Source: Planctomycetaceae bacterium
GTDB lineage: Bacteria; Planctomycetota; Planctomycetia; Planctomycetales; Planctomycetaceae
NCBI GenBank assembly: GCA_021732995.1
Contig: JAKFWA010000001.1
Coordinates: 1 to 35,991 of the forward strand
Length of the DNA stretch: 35,991 nucleotides
Direction: 5' to 3'
Part shown: piece after piece, positions 7,868 through 17,091 of the stretch
How positions within the stretch are numbered: position 1 is the first letter of the stretch
Layout: each line of letters opens with the position of its first letter
Notes under the pieces: generated by a model
Told to the model about the DNA's origin: nothing
What the model saw: the letters and a program-made list of their open reading frames with translations, nothing else
The model's database searches: none
Position numbers and translations under genes: made by a program

Positions 7868-9232
7868 GTGAGTCTTCTGTCGACATGCGGAATCTTATGG
7901 GCGTTGGTGGGCGCGGCCCCCGAAGGCTCGCTGGCCGGCCATCCGGCAGTCGAGTTGCAATACACCGGCACGTTGACGCAGGTCTCTCGTCAAGGCGGTT
8001 CGACGGTTGCCAAGCAGTTTGACGCGTATGCTGTCGTGCGACCGGCGGAAGGCGGACGCTCCTGCTTCTACATTCTCAACGAGCAAGGCGGCGGCAACTG
8101 GGCGTGGCCCGAGCGTTACGGCCGCCTGCTGCTGGATGCCAACAACAAACGCACCGATGGTCGTCCGCTGCATGTGCTGCAGAACCACGACGGCAGCAAC
8201 ACGCCTGTCGAACTGCCTCAACCTCTCTTTGAACATGCCGGCAAAGTGAAGGCCGACGCGACCTGGACGTCGGGCAAATTCAACTACGAAGTCCGCAAGA
8301 AGGAAGCAGTCAACAAACGTGACTGCTGGCGAGTGGAAGCCACCGACAACTTCGGACGGCGCGAGTCGCTGTTCGTGGAAGCCGACGGCTCGCTTGTGGT
8401 ATCGGCCCAGAAACGCATCTTCATGGGCCGCGGCGACGAGTATCAGCTGAAGGTTGAACTGACGTCCGTTAAACCACTCAACGACAAGGCCCTGGACGGC
8501 GTGATGGCACCGATTCAGACCCTGGTCGATCTGCAGTCAGAACTGAAGCGCGCCGCCGGTGAAACCAAAGCGGAACTGGCTGATGGCCAGATCGCCGCCA
8601 CCAAGGCCGCCCTGCCAAAGCTGCTGAAAGAATCTGAAGGCACACCGATTAACAGCCTGGCTGTAGCCATCTCCCGCGACATCGCAGCTCAGTCTCAACG
8701 CTCGAACGATATCGCCAGCCTGGCCAAAAAGCTGATCGGCCAGCCCGCGCCTGCGTTCTCCCTGAAGACGCTGAACCAGAAAACGATCGACAACAAGTCT
8801 CAAGCGGGCCGCATCACCGTCTTGCACTTCTGGGACTACAAAGGCGAACCACTCGAAGAGCCCTACGGCCAGGTTGGATATCTGGACTACATCTATCAGC
8901 GTCGGATGAAGTACGATGTCGACGTGGTTGGCATCGCCATCAACGAGGGATTCGCAACGCCGGAGGCTGCCTCCCCTGCTCTTCGCTCGGTCCGCAAGCT
9001 CCGCGACTTCATGAATCTGAGCTACCCGATCGCGACGGATTCGGGAGCCGCCCTCAAGAGTTTTGGCGATCCGCGCAGTCTGAACGCCAAGCTGCCCGTG
9101 TGGGTGGTGATTGGCCCGGACGGAAAAATCACGCACTACAACGTCGGCAACTACGCCGTGAAACCGGACGAGGGCCTGAAAGAACTCGACAACGCCGTGC
9201 TCGCATTGATGCGGAAGCAACGCGACAAATAA
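7868..9232 (+). CDS. Secreted protein with redox-inactive thioredoxin-like domain
   Basis: The GTG at 7868 is chosen because AAAGGAG lies 6 nt upstream and the product then opens with a short hydrophobic signal (VSLLSTCGILWALVGAAP). The 454-aa protein has an N-terminal beta-rich domain (about 30-240) of a type common in planctomycete exported proteins and a C-terminal AhpC/TlpA fold from LIGQPAPAFSLKTLN to the end. The active-site segment reads VLHFWDYKGEPLEE: the WCxxC cysteines are absent, so dithiol exchange is not expected. The family fold is clear, the function unknown. A strong terminator follows the gene. Confidence 0.8.
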   Translation: MSLLSTCGILWALVGAAPEGSLAGHPAVELQYTGTLTQVSRQGGSTVAKQFDAYAVVRPAEGGRSCFYILNEQGGGNWAWPERYGRLLLDANNKRTDGRPLHVLQNHDGSNTPVELPQPLFEHAGKVKADATWTSGKFNYEVRKKEAVNKRDCWRVEATDNFGRRESLFVEADGSLVVSAQKRIFMGRGDEYQLKVELTSVKPLNDKALDGVMAPIQTLVDLQSELKRAAGETKAELADGQIAATKAALPKLLKESEGTPINSLAVAISRDIAAQSQRSNDIASLAKKLIGQPAPAFSLKTLNQKTIDNKSQAGRITVLHFWDYKGEPLEEPYGQVGYLDYIYQRRMKYDVDVVGIAINEGFATPEAASPALRSVRKLRDFMNLSYPIATDSGAALKSFGDPRSLNAKLPVWVVIGPDGKITHYNVGNYAVKPDEGLKELDNAVLALMRKQRDK

Positions 9233-9254
9233 CTCCCGCAACGGCACTTGCTCG

Positions 9255-9330
9255 AACAACGCGGCTCCTGCGATCCGGGAATACGGCCAAACGACTGATC
9301 TCGGACACAGGAGCCGCGTTGTTGTTTTTT
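9255..9330 (+). terminator. Rho-independent terminator
   Basis: A perfect 16-bp stem, AACAACGCGGCTCCTG (9255-9270) with CAGGAGCCGCGTTGTT (9308-9323), encloses a 37-nt loop and is followed by GTTTTTT. It lies 22 nt after the thioredoxin-fold gene and insulates it from the downstream carbon island. Confidence 0.85.
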
Positions 9331-9467
9331 GATCGTGCGGTGGCCAAGTTCGAGGGATTTGCGAATTCAGAGAATTAAAACAACTGTTCCCATTGACCAA
9401 CTGGACGCTTCCTAAGGAACGTACTCACGCTGCCGCTGCCGGCTCTCAAACGGAGTGACGAGGTTAC

Positions 9468-11780
9468 ATGTCAGATACGCAAGTCCTCTCTCGCAAAACG
9501 CTTTCCAGCGACCTTATGGCGGGTGTTGTTGTCTGCCTGGTAGCGACGCCCCTGTGTGTCGGTATCGCAGCGGTGTCGAACGCTCCGCCATTTTCGGGAC
9601 TGATTTCAGGAGTGGTCGGAGGGCTGCTGGTTGGCCTGGTCAGTAAGTCGCACACGAGCGTCAGTGGCCCCGCAGTAGGCCTGACGGCCCTGATTGCCGG
9701 GATGGTCGGTCAACTGCACTCGTTCGAAGCCTTCCTGCTGGCAGTGGTCATCGCCGGGCTGCTGCAGATGCTGCTGGGAGTGGTCCGGATGGGATCCATT
9801 GCCGGCTTCTTTCCCTATAGCGTCATTCGCGGCCTGCTCGCGGCGATTGGCGTGATTCTGGTTCTCAAACAGATCCCGCACGTTCTCGGGCATGATACGG
9901 ACCCGGAAGGCGAGATGTCGTTCTCGCAACCGGACCATGAAAACACCCTGTCGGAAATCGCCGCAATCGTCGGTGACCTTCAGGTGGGCTCCGCAATTAT
10001 TGGTATCACGTCGGTAGCCATTCTGATGGCTTGGAAATACTCGCAAAAGCTGAAAGCCATTAAGATTCCGGCGCCGTTGATCGTGATCGCGTTCGGAATC
10101 GTGCTCAATCTGATTTTCCGAGCCACCGGCAGCAGTCTGGCCATTGGTGAGACTCACCTGGTCAACGTACCGGTCGCCAAGGACTTTCTCGGCTTCTGGA
10201 GTTTCTGGAATCACCCCAACTTTTCCCAGTTATCGAATCCGGCAATTTACACCGCTGCGGTCACAATCGCGGTGGTCGCGTCCATGGAATCGCTGTTGAA
10301 CACAGTGGCGATGGACAAATTGGATCGCCATCAGCGGACTTCCCCCCTGAATGATGAACTCATCGCTCAAGGGGTGGGCAACGTCGTCGTCGGGCTGATT
10401 GGAGGGTTGCCAATCACGTCTGTAGTCGTACCCAGCGCCGTGCATGTGGAATCCGGCGGGCAGACAAAATTAGTGGCGATCACTCATGGCATCCTGCTGC
10501 TCACCGTCGTCGCGCTAGTTCCAGGCTGGTTGAACCTCATCCCGATTTCCTGTCTCGCCGCAATTCTGCTGGTTGTTGGTCTCGAACTGACGAAACCAGT
10601 ACTCATTCGTCAGATGTGGAGCGAGGGCAGGTATCAATTCCTGCCGTTTGTCGCCACGGTGATCGCCATTGTGTTGACCGACTTGTTTGTCGGCGTACTC
10701 GCCGGACTTGGATTCAGCGTCGCGTTCATTCTGCTCGCCAATCTGAAGCGACCGATCAATCATGTCGTCGAGAAGCATCTGGGCGACGAAGTGCAGCACA
10801 TCGAACTGGCCAATCAGGTCAGCTTCCTGAACCGCCCGGCGCTCATGTCCGCTCTGGATACAGTTCCTCGTGGCGGACACGTCCTGCTCGACGCGCAGCA
10901 AACCGTCTACATTGATCCCGACATTCTGAGCGTGATTCGAGAGTACAAAGACCGCACCGCGCCCGTGCGGAATATCAAAGTCAGCCTGCGCGGATTCCGT
11001 GAGCGGTATCATCTACCCGACGAAATTCATTATCACGACTGGTCAACACGCGATGTTCAAGGACAGCTCACATCGCGGCAGGTGCTGGACATCCTCATTG
11101 AAGGCAACCTGCGATTCCAGACGGGACGTCGCCTGAACCGTGATCTCAGCCGTCAGTTGCATGGCACGGCGGATGGCCAACACCCTCTGGCGGTGGTTCT
11201 CAGTTGCATCGACTCCCGCTCACCCGCGGAAATGATTTTCGATCTGGGCCTGGGCGACATCTTCAACGCACGTGTCGCCGGAAATGTGATCAGTCCGAAG
11301 GTATTGGGCAGCATGGAATACGGTTGCGCGGTCGCGGGAGCGAAGTTGCTGGTGGTGATGGGACACACACGCTGCGGAGCGGTTTCAGCCGCAATCAAAC
11401 TATCGGGCTGCACGACGAGTATCGAAGAGGCCACCGGCTGTCAGCACCTCGCTCCGATCGTGCATGACATTCAACTCTCAATCGATCCTGATCAACCCGC
11501 CCCTGAGCACGATGCGCCGACTTCTCAGAAGGATGACTTTGTCAATGCAGTCGCGCGGTGCAACGTCCTGCTGGCGGTGTCAGCCATTCAACAGCAAAGC
11601 CGCACCATTCGCGAGTTGATCGAACAAGGTCGAGTCGCCTTAGTCGGAGCGATGTACGACATCACTACAGGTCAAATTGAATTCTTCACCGACCAGGCCA
11701 TCGGGCTCACAGCACCCGTCGAGGTCAGGTCCGAAGAAACTCGCCGCGGAGTGGAACATTCCAAGGCAGTCGCACACTGA
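9468..11780 (+). CDS. SulP anion transporter fused to beta-carbonic anhydrase
   Basis: A 770-aa fusion. Residues about 10-425 form the SulP membrane domain (LMAGVVVCLVATPLCVGIA, SVSGPAVGLTALIAGM, PITSVVVPSAVHVESGG), about 430-535 a STAS-like domain, and about 555-750 a beta-class carbonic anhydrase. The zinc ligands are visible: C580-I-D582-S-R584 and H633-T-R-C636. SulP proteins include bicarbonate carriers such as cyanobacterial BicA, and SulP-carbonic anhydrase fusions are a known class. Coupling a carrier to CO2/bicarbonate interconversion points to inorganic carbon rather than sulfate as substrate (inference). It is the first gene of a same-strand series of SulP genes ending in dabA and two antiporter-like subunits. 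Start ATG at 9468 has GAGG close upstream. Confidence 0.93.
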   Translation: MSDTQVLSRKTLSSDLMAGVVVCLVATPLCVGIAAVSNAPPFSGLISGVVGGLLVGLVSKSHTSVSGPAVGLTALIAGMVGQLHSFEAFLLAVVIAGLLQMLLGVVRMGSIAGFFPYSVIRGLLAAIGVILVLKQIPHVLGHDTDPEGEMSFSQPDHENTLSEIAAIVGDLQVGSAIIGITSVAILMAWKYSQKLKAIKIPAPLIVIAFGIVLNLIFRATGSSLAIGETHLVNVPVAKDFLGFWSFWNHPNFSQLSNPAIYTAAVTIAVVASMESLLNTVAMDKLDRHQRTSPLNDELIAQGVGNVVVGLIGGLPITSVVVPSAVHVESGGQTKLVAITHGILLLTVVALVPGWLNLIPISCLAAILLVVGLELTKPVLIRQMWSEGRYQFLPFVATVIAIVLTDLFVGVLAGLGFSVAFILLANLKRPINHVVEKHLGDEVQHIELANQVSFLNRPALMSALDTVPRGGHVLLDAQQTVYIDPDILSVIREYKDRTAPVRNIKVSLRGFRERYHLPDEIHYHDWSTRDVQGQLTSRQVLDILIEGNLRFQTGRRLNRDLSRQLHGTADGQHPLAVVLSCIDSRSPAEMIFDLGLGDIFNARVAGNVISPKVLGSMEYGCAVAGAKLLVVMGHTRCGAVSAAIKLSGCTTSIEEATGCQHLAPIVHDIQLSIDPDQPAPEHDAPTSQKDDFVNAVARCNVLLAVSAIQQQSRTIRELIEQGRVALVGAMYDITTGQIEFFTDQAIGLTAPVEVRSEETRRGVEHSKAVAH

Positions 11781-11832
11781 CCTCAACCACAGCCGGTGAC
11801 TTCGTCGGCGAATCGTAAGGAGACGCTGCCAG

Positions 11833-13191
11833 ATGACTGAGATGTGGAATCGCTTCCGAAGTTTTATGACAATTTGGGACAATCGATTTGAAGACCTTAC
11901 TCGTGATAATTGGTTCCGAGTCCTTTATCGAGATCTGAGTGCCGGGCTGATTGTCGCTCTGACCGCAATTCCGATGGCCATGGGTTTTGCCATCGCCATG
12001 GGACTCCGCCCCGAACAAGGTATCATTGCCGGTGCGATCGCATGCGTCGTAGGCAGAACCTGGGGCGGGTCTAAGTATCAGGTTTACGGCCCGACGGCGG
12101 CGTTCATACCGGTCATCGGCGGACTGATTGCCAAGTATGGCGAGAACGCCGGTGGCAGTTTGGCAACAGCGCACGGTTTCCTGATCTTATGCAGTATCAT
12201 TGCCGGCATAATTCTGATGGTGATGGGACTGTTAGGCCTGGGGCGCTTCGCCAAGCTGGTTCCAAATTCAATCGTCGTCGGCTTCACAGTTGGTATCGGC
12301 GTCTCCATCGCGTTGTCCAACGCGGGCGAAGTTCTGGGACTGGACGCCGATATTCGCGGCCCGTTACTCCAAAAGCTCAAGCTGATCTGGCAATACCTGC
12401 ATGAATTCAACATTTATGCGTTCGGATTGGCAGTGCTGACGTTCCTGATGACGCGTTATCTGCTCAAGATTTCAATCTTCATTCCGGCCCCGCTGCTGGC
12501 ACTGGGTCTCTGCACACTGTTGGCATCGACGGTGCTTTCAGAGCACGACATCACCCTGCTGTCTGATAAGTACGGCAGCATTCCAACCGATTTCTTTGTC
12601 TTCACTCCCCCTCACCTGCCGGCGATTACACCGACAGTGATCATGGACTTGCTTTACTTTGTTCTGGCAATTGTATTCGTGTCGGGCGTGGAGAGTCTGC
12701 TGTGTTCATCAATGGCCGATCGCCTGGCTAACAACAAGAAGACCCCCTTTAACCCAGACAAGGAATTCTGGGGGCAAGGATTGGTGCAAATCATCACCCC
12801 GCTCCTGAATGGGTTTCCGTGCACGGGAGCCCTGGCCCGAACGGCCACCAGCATTAAAGCTGGAGCCGTCACACCTTTTGCAGGGTACTTCAAGGGCGTG
12901 TTAAAAATCGGCATGGCCATCTTCCTGGCTCCGTGGCTGGAACTGGTTCCAATGGCCTGCATTGGCGGGATTCTGTTCTGGGTCGCCACGAACATGATCA
13001 AACCCGCAGAAATTCGGGAAGTCTGGCAGCACAACTACTTTCACGCTGGCCTGATGCTCTATACGGCCGTGATGGTTCCGCTGACAGACTTTCTCTTCGG
13101 AGTTCTGACGGCGTTAATTCTTTATGCAGTGCTCTTCAAGTTCCTGGATCGCCCGAAGGTCACCCCGGACATCAATTCCGGCGCGACTTAG
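11833..13191 (+). CDS. SulP family anion transporter without STAS domain
   Basis: ATG at 11833 has AAGGAG 10 nt upstream; the gap to the SulP-carbonic anhydrase fusion is 52 nt, so cotranscription is likely. The 452-aa protein is essentially all membrane domain: YRDLSAGLIVALTAIPMAMG, YQVYGPTAAFIPVIGG, SGVESLLCSSMADRLANNKK and NGFPCTGALARTATSIKAGA follow the SulP pattern. It stops shortly after the last membrane helix (residue about 440), so the regulatory STAS domain usual for SulP proteins is missing. Substrate by context: bicarbonate or another inorganic anion. Confidence 0.9.
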   Translation: MTEMWNRFRSFMTIWDNRFEDLTRDNWFRVLYRDLSAGLIVALTAIPMAMGFAIAMGLRPEQGIIAGAIACVVGRTWGGSKYQVYGPTAAFIPVIGGLIAKYGENAGGSLATAHGFLILCSIIAGIILMVMGLLGLGRFAKLVPNSIVVGFTVGIGVSIALSNAGEVLGLDADIRGPLLQKLKLIWQYLHEFNIYAFGLAVLTFLMTRYLLKISIFIPAPLLALGLCTLLASTVLSEHDITLLSDKYGSIPTDFFVFTPPHLPAITPTVIMDLLYFVLAIVFVSGVESLLCSSMADRLANNKKTPFNPDKEFWGQGLVQIITPLLNGFPCTGALARTATSIKAGAVTPFAGYFKGVLKIGMAIFLAPWLELVPMACIGGILFWVATNMIKPAEIREVWQHNYFHAGLMLYTAVMVPLTDFLFGVLTALILYAVLFKFLDRPKVTPDINSGAT

Positions 13192-13195
13192 TTGT

Positions 13196-13221
13196 CCAGC
13201 CTGATGGGCACATCAGGCTGG
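13196..13221 (+). terminator. Terminator-like hairpin
   Basis: Perfect 11-bp stem CCAGCCTGATG / CATCAGGCTGG with a GGCA loop, 4 nt after the stop of the second SulP gene. No T-tract follows, so it may slow or stabilise the mRNA end rather than terminate. Confidence 0.55.
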
Positions 13222-13440
13222 GTGAAGTCTCTACGTCGGGGCTCTTCCCTCACTGCGGAGAACAGCAGAGACGCATCCAAAAGAATACATACAAACACAT
13301 TAAGTCCAACAAGGAGCGAGTCGCCGCATTCTGTTGCTGTTTTTTTACCGGACTGACGTTTTGTCAGCGAGACGGAACATCCCTTGCGTCAATCGACCAA
13401 CACGGGATGGTCCGTCCTCCGCAGCGTCCGAAAGCAGCAC

Positions 13441-15033
13441 ATGCAAAGCCGTTCCAGTCCATCTTCCGAGTCGACACTAGGCGATTCCAGAGCGACTTCT
13501 CTCTCAAGTAAGGTCGGAAAGGACTTTCTCGCTTCAATTGTGGTCTTTCTCGTCGCTTTGCCGCTTTGCATGGGCATTGCGATCGCGTCCGGGGCTCCCG
13601 AGGACAAGGCCGCCAGCGTTGGCATCATTACGGGAATCGTCGGTGGCATCGTGGTCGGCGCTATCGGGGGAAGCCCGCTCCAGGTCAGCGGACCAGCAGC
13701 AGGCCTTAGCGTGATGGTCGCTCAACTGGTCAGCACTCACGGGTGGCAATCCATGGGACTTGTCGTGGCGCTGGGCGGCTTCATGCAGTTGATTGGAGGC
13801 CTTTGTCGGCTAGGGCAGTGGTTTCGCGCCGTCTCGCCAGCAGTCATTCACGGCATGCTGGCCGGCATTGGCGTTCTGATTCTGGCCAGCCAGTTTCAGA
13901 TCATGCTCGACCACAAGCCGCTCCCGAACGGACTGGCGAATCTGATGGCCCTGCCCCATTCCTTCATGGAAGGCATAATTCCCAGTAGCGCTAGCACAGC
14001 CGATGATGCAGCCAGAATCGGATTCCTCGCAATCCTCATCATCCTGCTTTGGAAGCCCTCCACTCCGAAGTCCTTGCATGTCGTCCCCCCTGCCCTGGTT
14101 GCAGTCATTGTCACCACTGTGGTCACAATCGCGGCGTCAATCCCGATTACGAAAGTAGCCATTCCGGACTCGCTCACAGACGCGATTACGTGGCCAACCT
14201 CGGGTATCCCGGAGAACTTCGCGGGTTGGAAATCGCTGCTGATTTCGGCGTTTTCGCTGGCGTTGATCGCATCAGCCGAGACGTTGTTGTGCGCCACGGC
14301 AGTGGACGCCATGCACTCGGGAGAACGAACCAAGTACGACCGGGAGATGGCTGCACAGGGTGTTGGCAATCTCATCTGCGGGTTGTTGGGCGCCCTCCCC
14401 ATGACTGGCGTCATCGTGCGAAGCAGCGCCAATGTTGAAGCTGGCGCGAAGACCCGGCTGTCGACAATTCTCCACGGAATGTGGCTGCTCGGATGCGTTC
14501 TAGTGATCCCATTCGCCCTGCGCGAAATTCCGCGAGCCAGCCTGGCTGCGATCCTGGTGATTACGGGCTACAAGCTGGTGAATCCCAAAATGATCAAGTC
14601 GCTCTATCAGTTGGGGCGAGGCGAGATCTTCATCTACCTCATCACCGTCATAACCATCGTCACAACGGATCTGCTGACGGGAGTCGTTGCAGGCATTGTC
14701 GCGGCTGGCTTGAAACTCTTTTACGTCTTCTCGCGACTCATCGTTTCGGTCGATTACCAGCCCAACGGAGATCGAACAATACTCCACCTTGTAGGTACGG
14801 CTACCTTTGTCTCCTTGCCGCGCCTGGCAGCAGTGCTGGAAGCCATCCCCCCGACAACAGAGCTGCACGTTGATTTCACCAAGCTCGACTACATTGACCA
14901 CGCCTGCCTTGATCTGCTGGGCGCCTGGGAAAAGCAACACCGCATCACCGGTGGCAGATTGATCATCGACTGGGACGAACTCACTACCCGATTCCATCGC
15001 GGGGTGACTGAAGACGCCGCAGCTTCTGCGTAA
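13441..15033 (+). CDS. SulP family anion transporter with STAS domain (third SulP)
   Basis: The frame is open from a TTG at 13384; ATG at 13441 (MQSRSSPSSES) is used here, but neither start has a strong Shine-Dalgarno, so the N-terminus is uncertain. The 530-aa protein has a SulP membrane domain beginning at KVGKDFLASIVVFLVALPLCMG, with LQVSGPAAGLSVMVAQL, SAETLLCATAVDAMHSG and GALPMTGVIVRSSANVEAGAK, and a C-terminal STAS domain (about 430-520, LHVDFTKLDYIDHACLDLLG). It is closest in style to the first and fourth SulP proteins of this cluster, with which it shares PLC(M/V/L)(G/A)I and RSSANVE/GGQTK-type blocks. Bicarbonate is the likely substrate by context. Confidence 0.92.
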   Translation: MQSRSSPSSESTLGDSRATSLSSKVGKDFLASIVVFLVALPLCMGIAIASGAPEDKAASVGIITGIVGGIVVGAIGGSPLQVSGPAAGLSVMVAQLVSTHGWQSMGLVVALGGFMQLIGGLCRLGQWFRAVSPAVIHGMLAGIGVLILASQFQIMLDHKPLPNGLANLMALPHSFMEGIIPSSASTADDAARIGFLAILIILLWKPSTPKSLHVVPPALVAVIVTTVVTIAASIPITKVAIPDSLTDAITWPTSGIPENFAGWKSLLISAFSLALIASAETLLCATAVDAMHSGERTKYDREMAAQGVGNLICGLLGALPMTGVIVRSSANVEAGAKTRLSTILHGMWLLGCVLVIPFALREIPRASLAAILVITGYKLVNPKMIKSLYQLGRGEIFIYLITVITIVTTDLLTGVVAGIVAAGLKLFYVFSRLIVSVDYQPNGDRTILHLVGTATFVSLPRLAAVLEAIPPTTELHVDFTKLDYIDHACLDLLGAWEKQHRITGGRLIIDWDELTTRFHRGVTEDAAASA

Positions 15034-15068
15034 GACCCAATCGCACATGCGTTCGGCGCATTGGGTCT
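15033..15068 (+). terminator. Terminator-like hairpin
   Basis: AGACCCAAT (15033-15041) pairs with ATTGGGTCT (15060-15068), with extra C/G pairs inside. It overlaps the stop codon of the third SulP gene. No T-tract, so confidence is moderate. Confidence 0.45.
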
Positions 15069-15272
15069 CTTCCGACAAAGCTGAAATCAAACTCACTCTC
15101 AAGGAACCTTGCACCAGTTCATCCACGCCTGAGTGCGCATGTTGCCAGATTTTCACGGATCACGCCGCCCTGCCAAAAAATCGCGAAATCATTCCAGTTT
15201 CGCGGCGATGGGTGGCCAGACGACGTCAGTCCTCAGCAACTTGTGACCCGCTACTCGTGGAGTACCTACCGC

Positions 15273-16994
15273 ATGACAGCCTCTCACCCCGCCCCGGCCC
15301 TCGAATCAGGCGATTCCCCCATGCCTATCGGCAATCTTGAGGGCCTCAAACGCTACTGGCGCCCCGATTTCCTGTCCGGCTTCCTTGTCTTTCTGATTGC
15401 GTTGCCCCTGTGTCTGGCTATCTCCCTCGCGTCTGGCTTCCCGGCGATTGCCGGAGTCATGACTGCCATTGTGGGTGGCATCGTCGGCTCACTCATCAGC
15501 AACTCAGAGCTGACGATTAAAGGTCCCGCAGCAGGCTTGATTGTCATTGTCCTGGGATGTGTAACGGACTTGGGGTTCACGGCCGGAGCCAATCCCGCCG
15601 CCGACTTCGCAGCCTATCGCGGCGTCCTCGCGGTCGGAGTTGCCGCGGCGATGCTGCAAATCGTCTTCTCGTTTCTACGAGCTGGTGTCCTCAGCGAATT
15701 CTTTCCAACGGCGGCCATTCACGGACTTCTGGCGTCGATTGGCATCATCATCATCTCGAAGCAGATTCCTGTCGCAGTCGGGCTCAAAGCCAGCGGCGAA
15801 CCTCTGCAATTGCTCCGACGCATTCCAGAGACTCTGGACAACATGAACCCCTACATCGCTGTCATTGGGGCGGCGAGTTTGCTCATTCTGTTTCTGAAGC
15901 CGCTCATCAAGCATCGCTGGGTCAAACTCATCCCAGGGCAGTTGATCGTCATCCTGTTGGCAGTGCCATTGGGAATCTATTTCGACCTCAGCCACGAGCA
16001 CACATATTCGCTCAACAGTCACACCTTCACGATTGGCGAGCAGCATTTGGTCAATGTGCCCTTCAACCTGCTGGGCGCCGTCACATTTCCAGACTTTGCC
16101 GCGCTGAATAATCCGATCGCGTGGAAGTGGGTGCTGATGTTCGCGCTCATCGGCACATTGGAGTCACTGCTGAGCGCCAAGGCTGTGGAATCGCTGGACC
16201 CCTGGAAACGCCGCATGGACGCGGACCGGGACCTGCTTGCGATCGGCATGGGCAATCTCATCGCAGCGTTCATTGGCGGTTTGCCAATGATTTCCGAGAT
16301 CGTTCGCAGTCGAGCCAACATCGACAATGGAGCAAAGACGCGATTCGCCAACCTGTATCACGGATTGTGCCTGCTGGTCGCGGTCGCGTTGCTCCCGGCC
16401 ATCATTCATAAGATTCCACTCGCCGCGTTGGCAGCCATGTTAATCTATACCGGCTTTCGCCTGGCTCACCCGCGTGAGTTCTTACACATCTGGCGCGTGG
16501 GCCCGGAACAGTTCGTCGTCTTTGTGACCACGATCGTCGCGGTCCTGGCGACCGATTTGCTGGTTGGTATCGGTATTGGAGTCGCCTTGGAAATCGCGAT
16601 TCAGGTACTCAACGGAGTTCCCATGCGGTCGCTGTTTCGGCCGAGGTTTGAGCTGCAGACGGCCGCTGACGGTGCGACCCAGATTCATATTTCCGACGCG
16701 GCAGTGTTCAGCAATTGGCTCGCGCTGCGTAAGCAGATTGTGGAACTCGGCAGCTCGACACAGGTGATTCTGGACTTCTCCGGCGCTCGATTCGTGGATC
16801 ACACGGTGATGGCACAACTGGAACGCCTGCGTGAGGAGCTTTTGCAGGCGAAGTGCGAACTCACCATCTCGGGACTCGATCAACTGGATGCGGTTTCGAG
16901 TCACCCCCTTGCCGCTCGCCGACTGCATTCAGCCGAAAGCATTTCGAAGCGACTTCTCAAAGATGTCTCTCCACGATCGATGATCGACGAATAA
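15273..16994 (+). CDS. SulP family anion transporter with STAS domain (fourth SulP)
   Basis: ATG at 15273 has GGAG 10 nt upstream; a GTG at 15243 and an ATG at 15321 are alternatives in the same frame. The 573-aa product has the SulP membrane domain from PDFLSGFLVFLIALPLCLAI onward (LTIKGPAAGLIVIVLGC, GTLESLLSAKAVESLDP, GLPMISEIVRSRANIDNGA) and a C-terminal STAS domain (TQVILDFSGARFVDHTVMAQL). Like its neighbours it probably moves bicarbonate, although sulfate cannot be excluded from sequence. The gap of 239 nt upstream and a hairpin downstream suggest it could be transcribed separately. Confidence 0.92.
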   Translation: MTASHPAPALESGDSPMPIGNLEGLKRYWRPDFLSGFLVFLIALPLCLAISLASGFPAIAGVMTAIVGGIVGSLISNSELTIKGPAAGLIVIVLGCVTDLGFTAGANPAADFAAYRGVLAVGVAAAMLQIVFSFLRAGVLSEFFPTAAIHGLLASIGIIIISKQIPVAVGLKASGEPLQLLRRIPETLDNMNPYIAVIGAASLLILFLKPLIKHRWVKLIPGQLIVILLAVPLGIYFDLSHEHTYSLNSHTFTIGEQHLVNVPFNLLGAVTFPDFAALNNPIAWKWVLMFALIGTLESLLSAKAVESLDPWKRRMDADRDLLAIGMGNLIAAFIGGLPMISEIVRSRANIDNGAKTRFANLYHGLCLLVAVALLPAIIHKIPLAALAAMLIYTGFRLAHPREFLHIWRVGPEQFVVFVTTIVAVLATDLLVGIGIGVALEIAIQVLNGVPMRSLFRPRFELQTAADGATQIHISDAAVFSNWLALRKQIVELGSSTQVILDFSGARFVDHTVMAQLERLREELLQAKCELTISGLDQLDAVSSHPLAARRLHSAESISKRLLKDVSPRSMIDE

Positions 16995-17019
16995 CGGCTT
17001 TGCAAGGCCGATCATCGCA

Positions 17020-17053
17020 GAGGGGCTCGCCCGATTCATCGAGCGAGCCTCTC
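17020..17053 (+). terminator. Terminator-like hairpin
   Basis: GAGGGGCTCGC (17020-17030) pairs with GCGAGCCTCTC (17043-17053) over a 12-nt loop, between the fourth SulP gene and dabA. No T-tract follows, so read-through into dabA remains possible. Confidence 0.5.
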
Positions 17054-17091
17054 GCATTCCCGACAACGATCATCCTGCAGAGGCATTCGTC

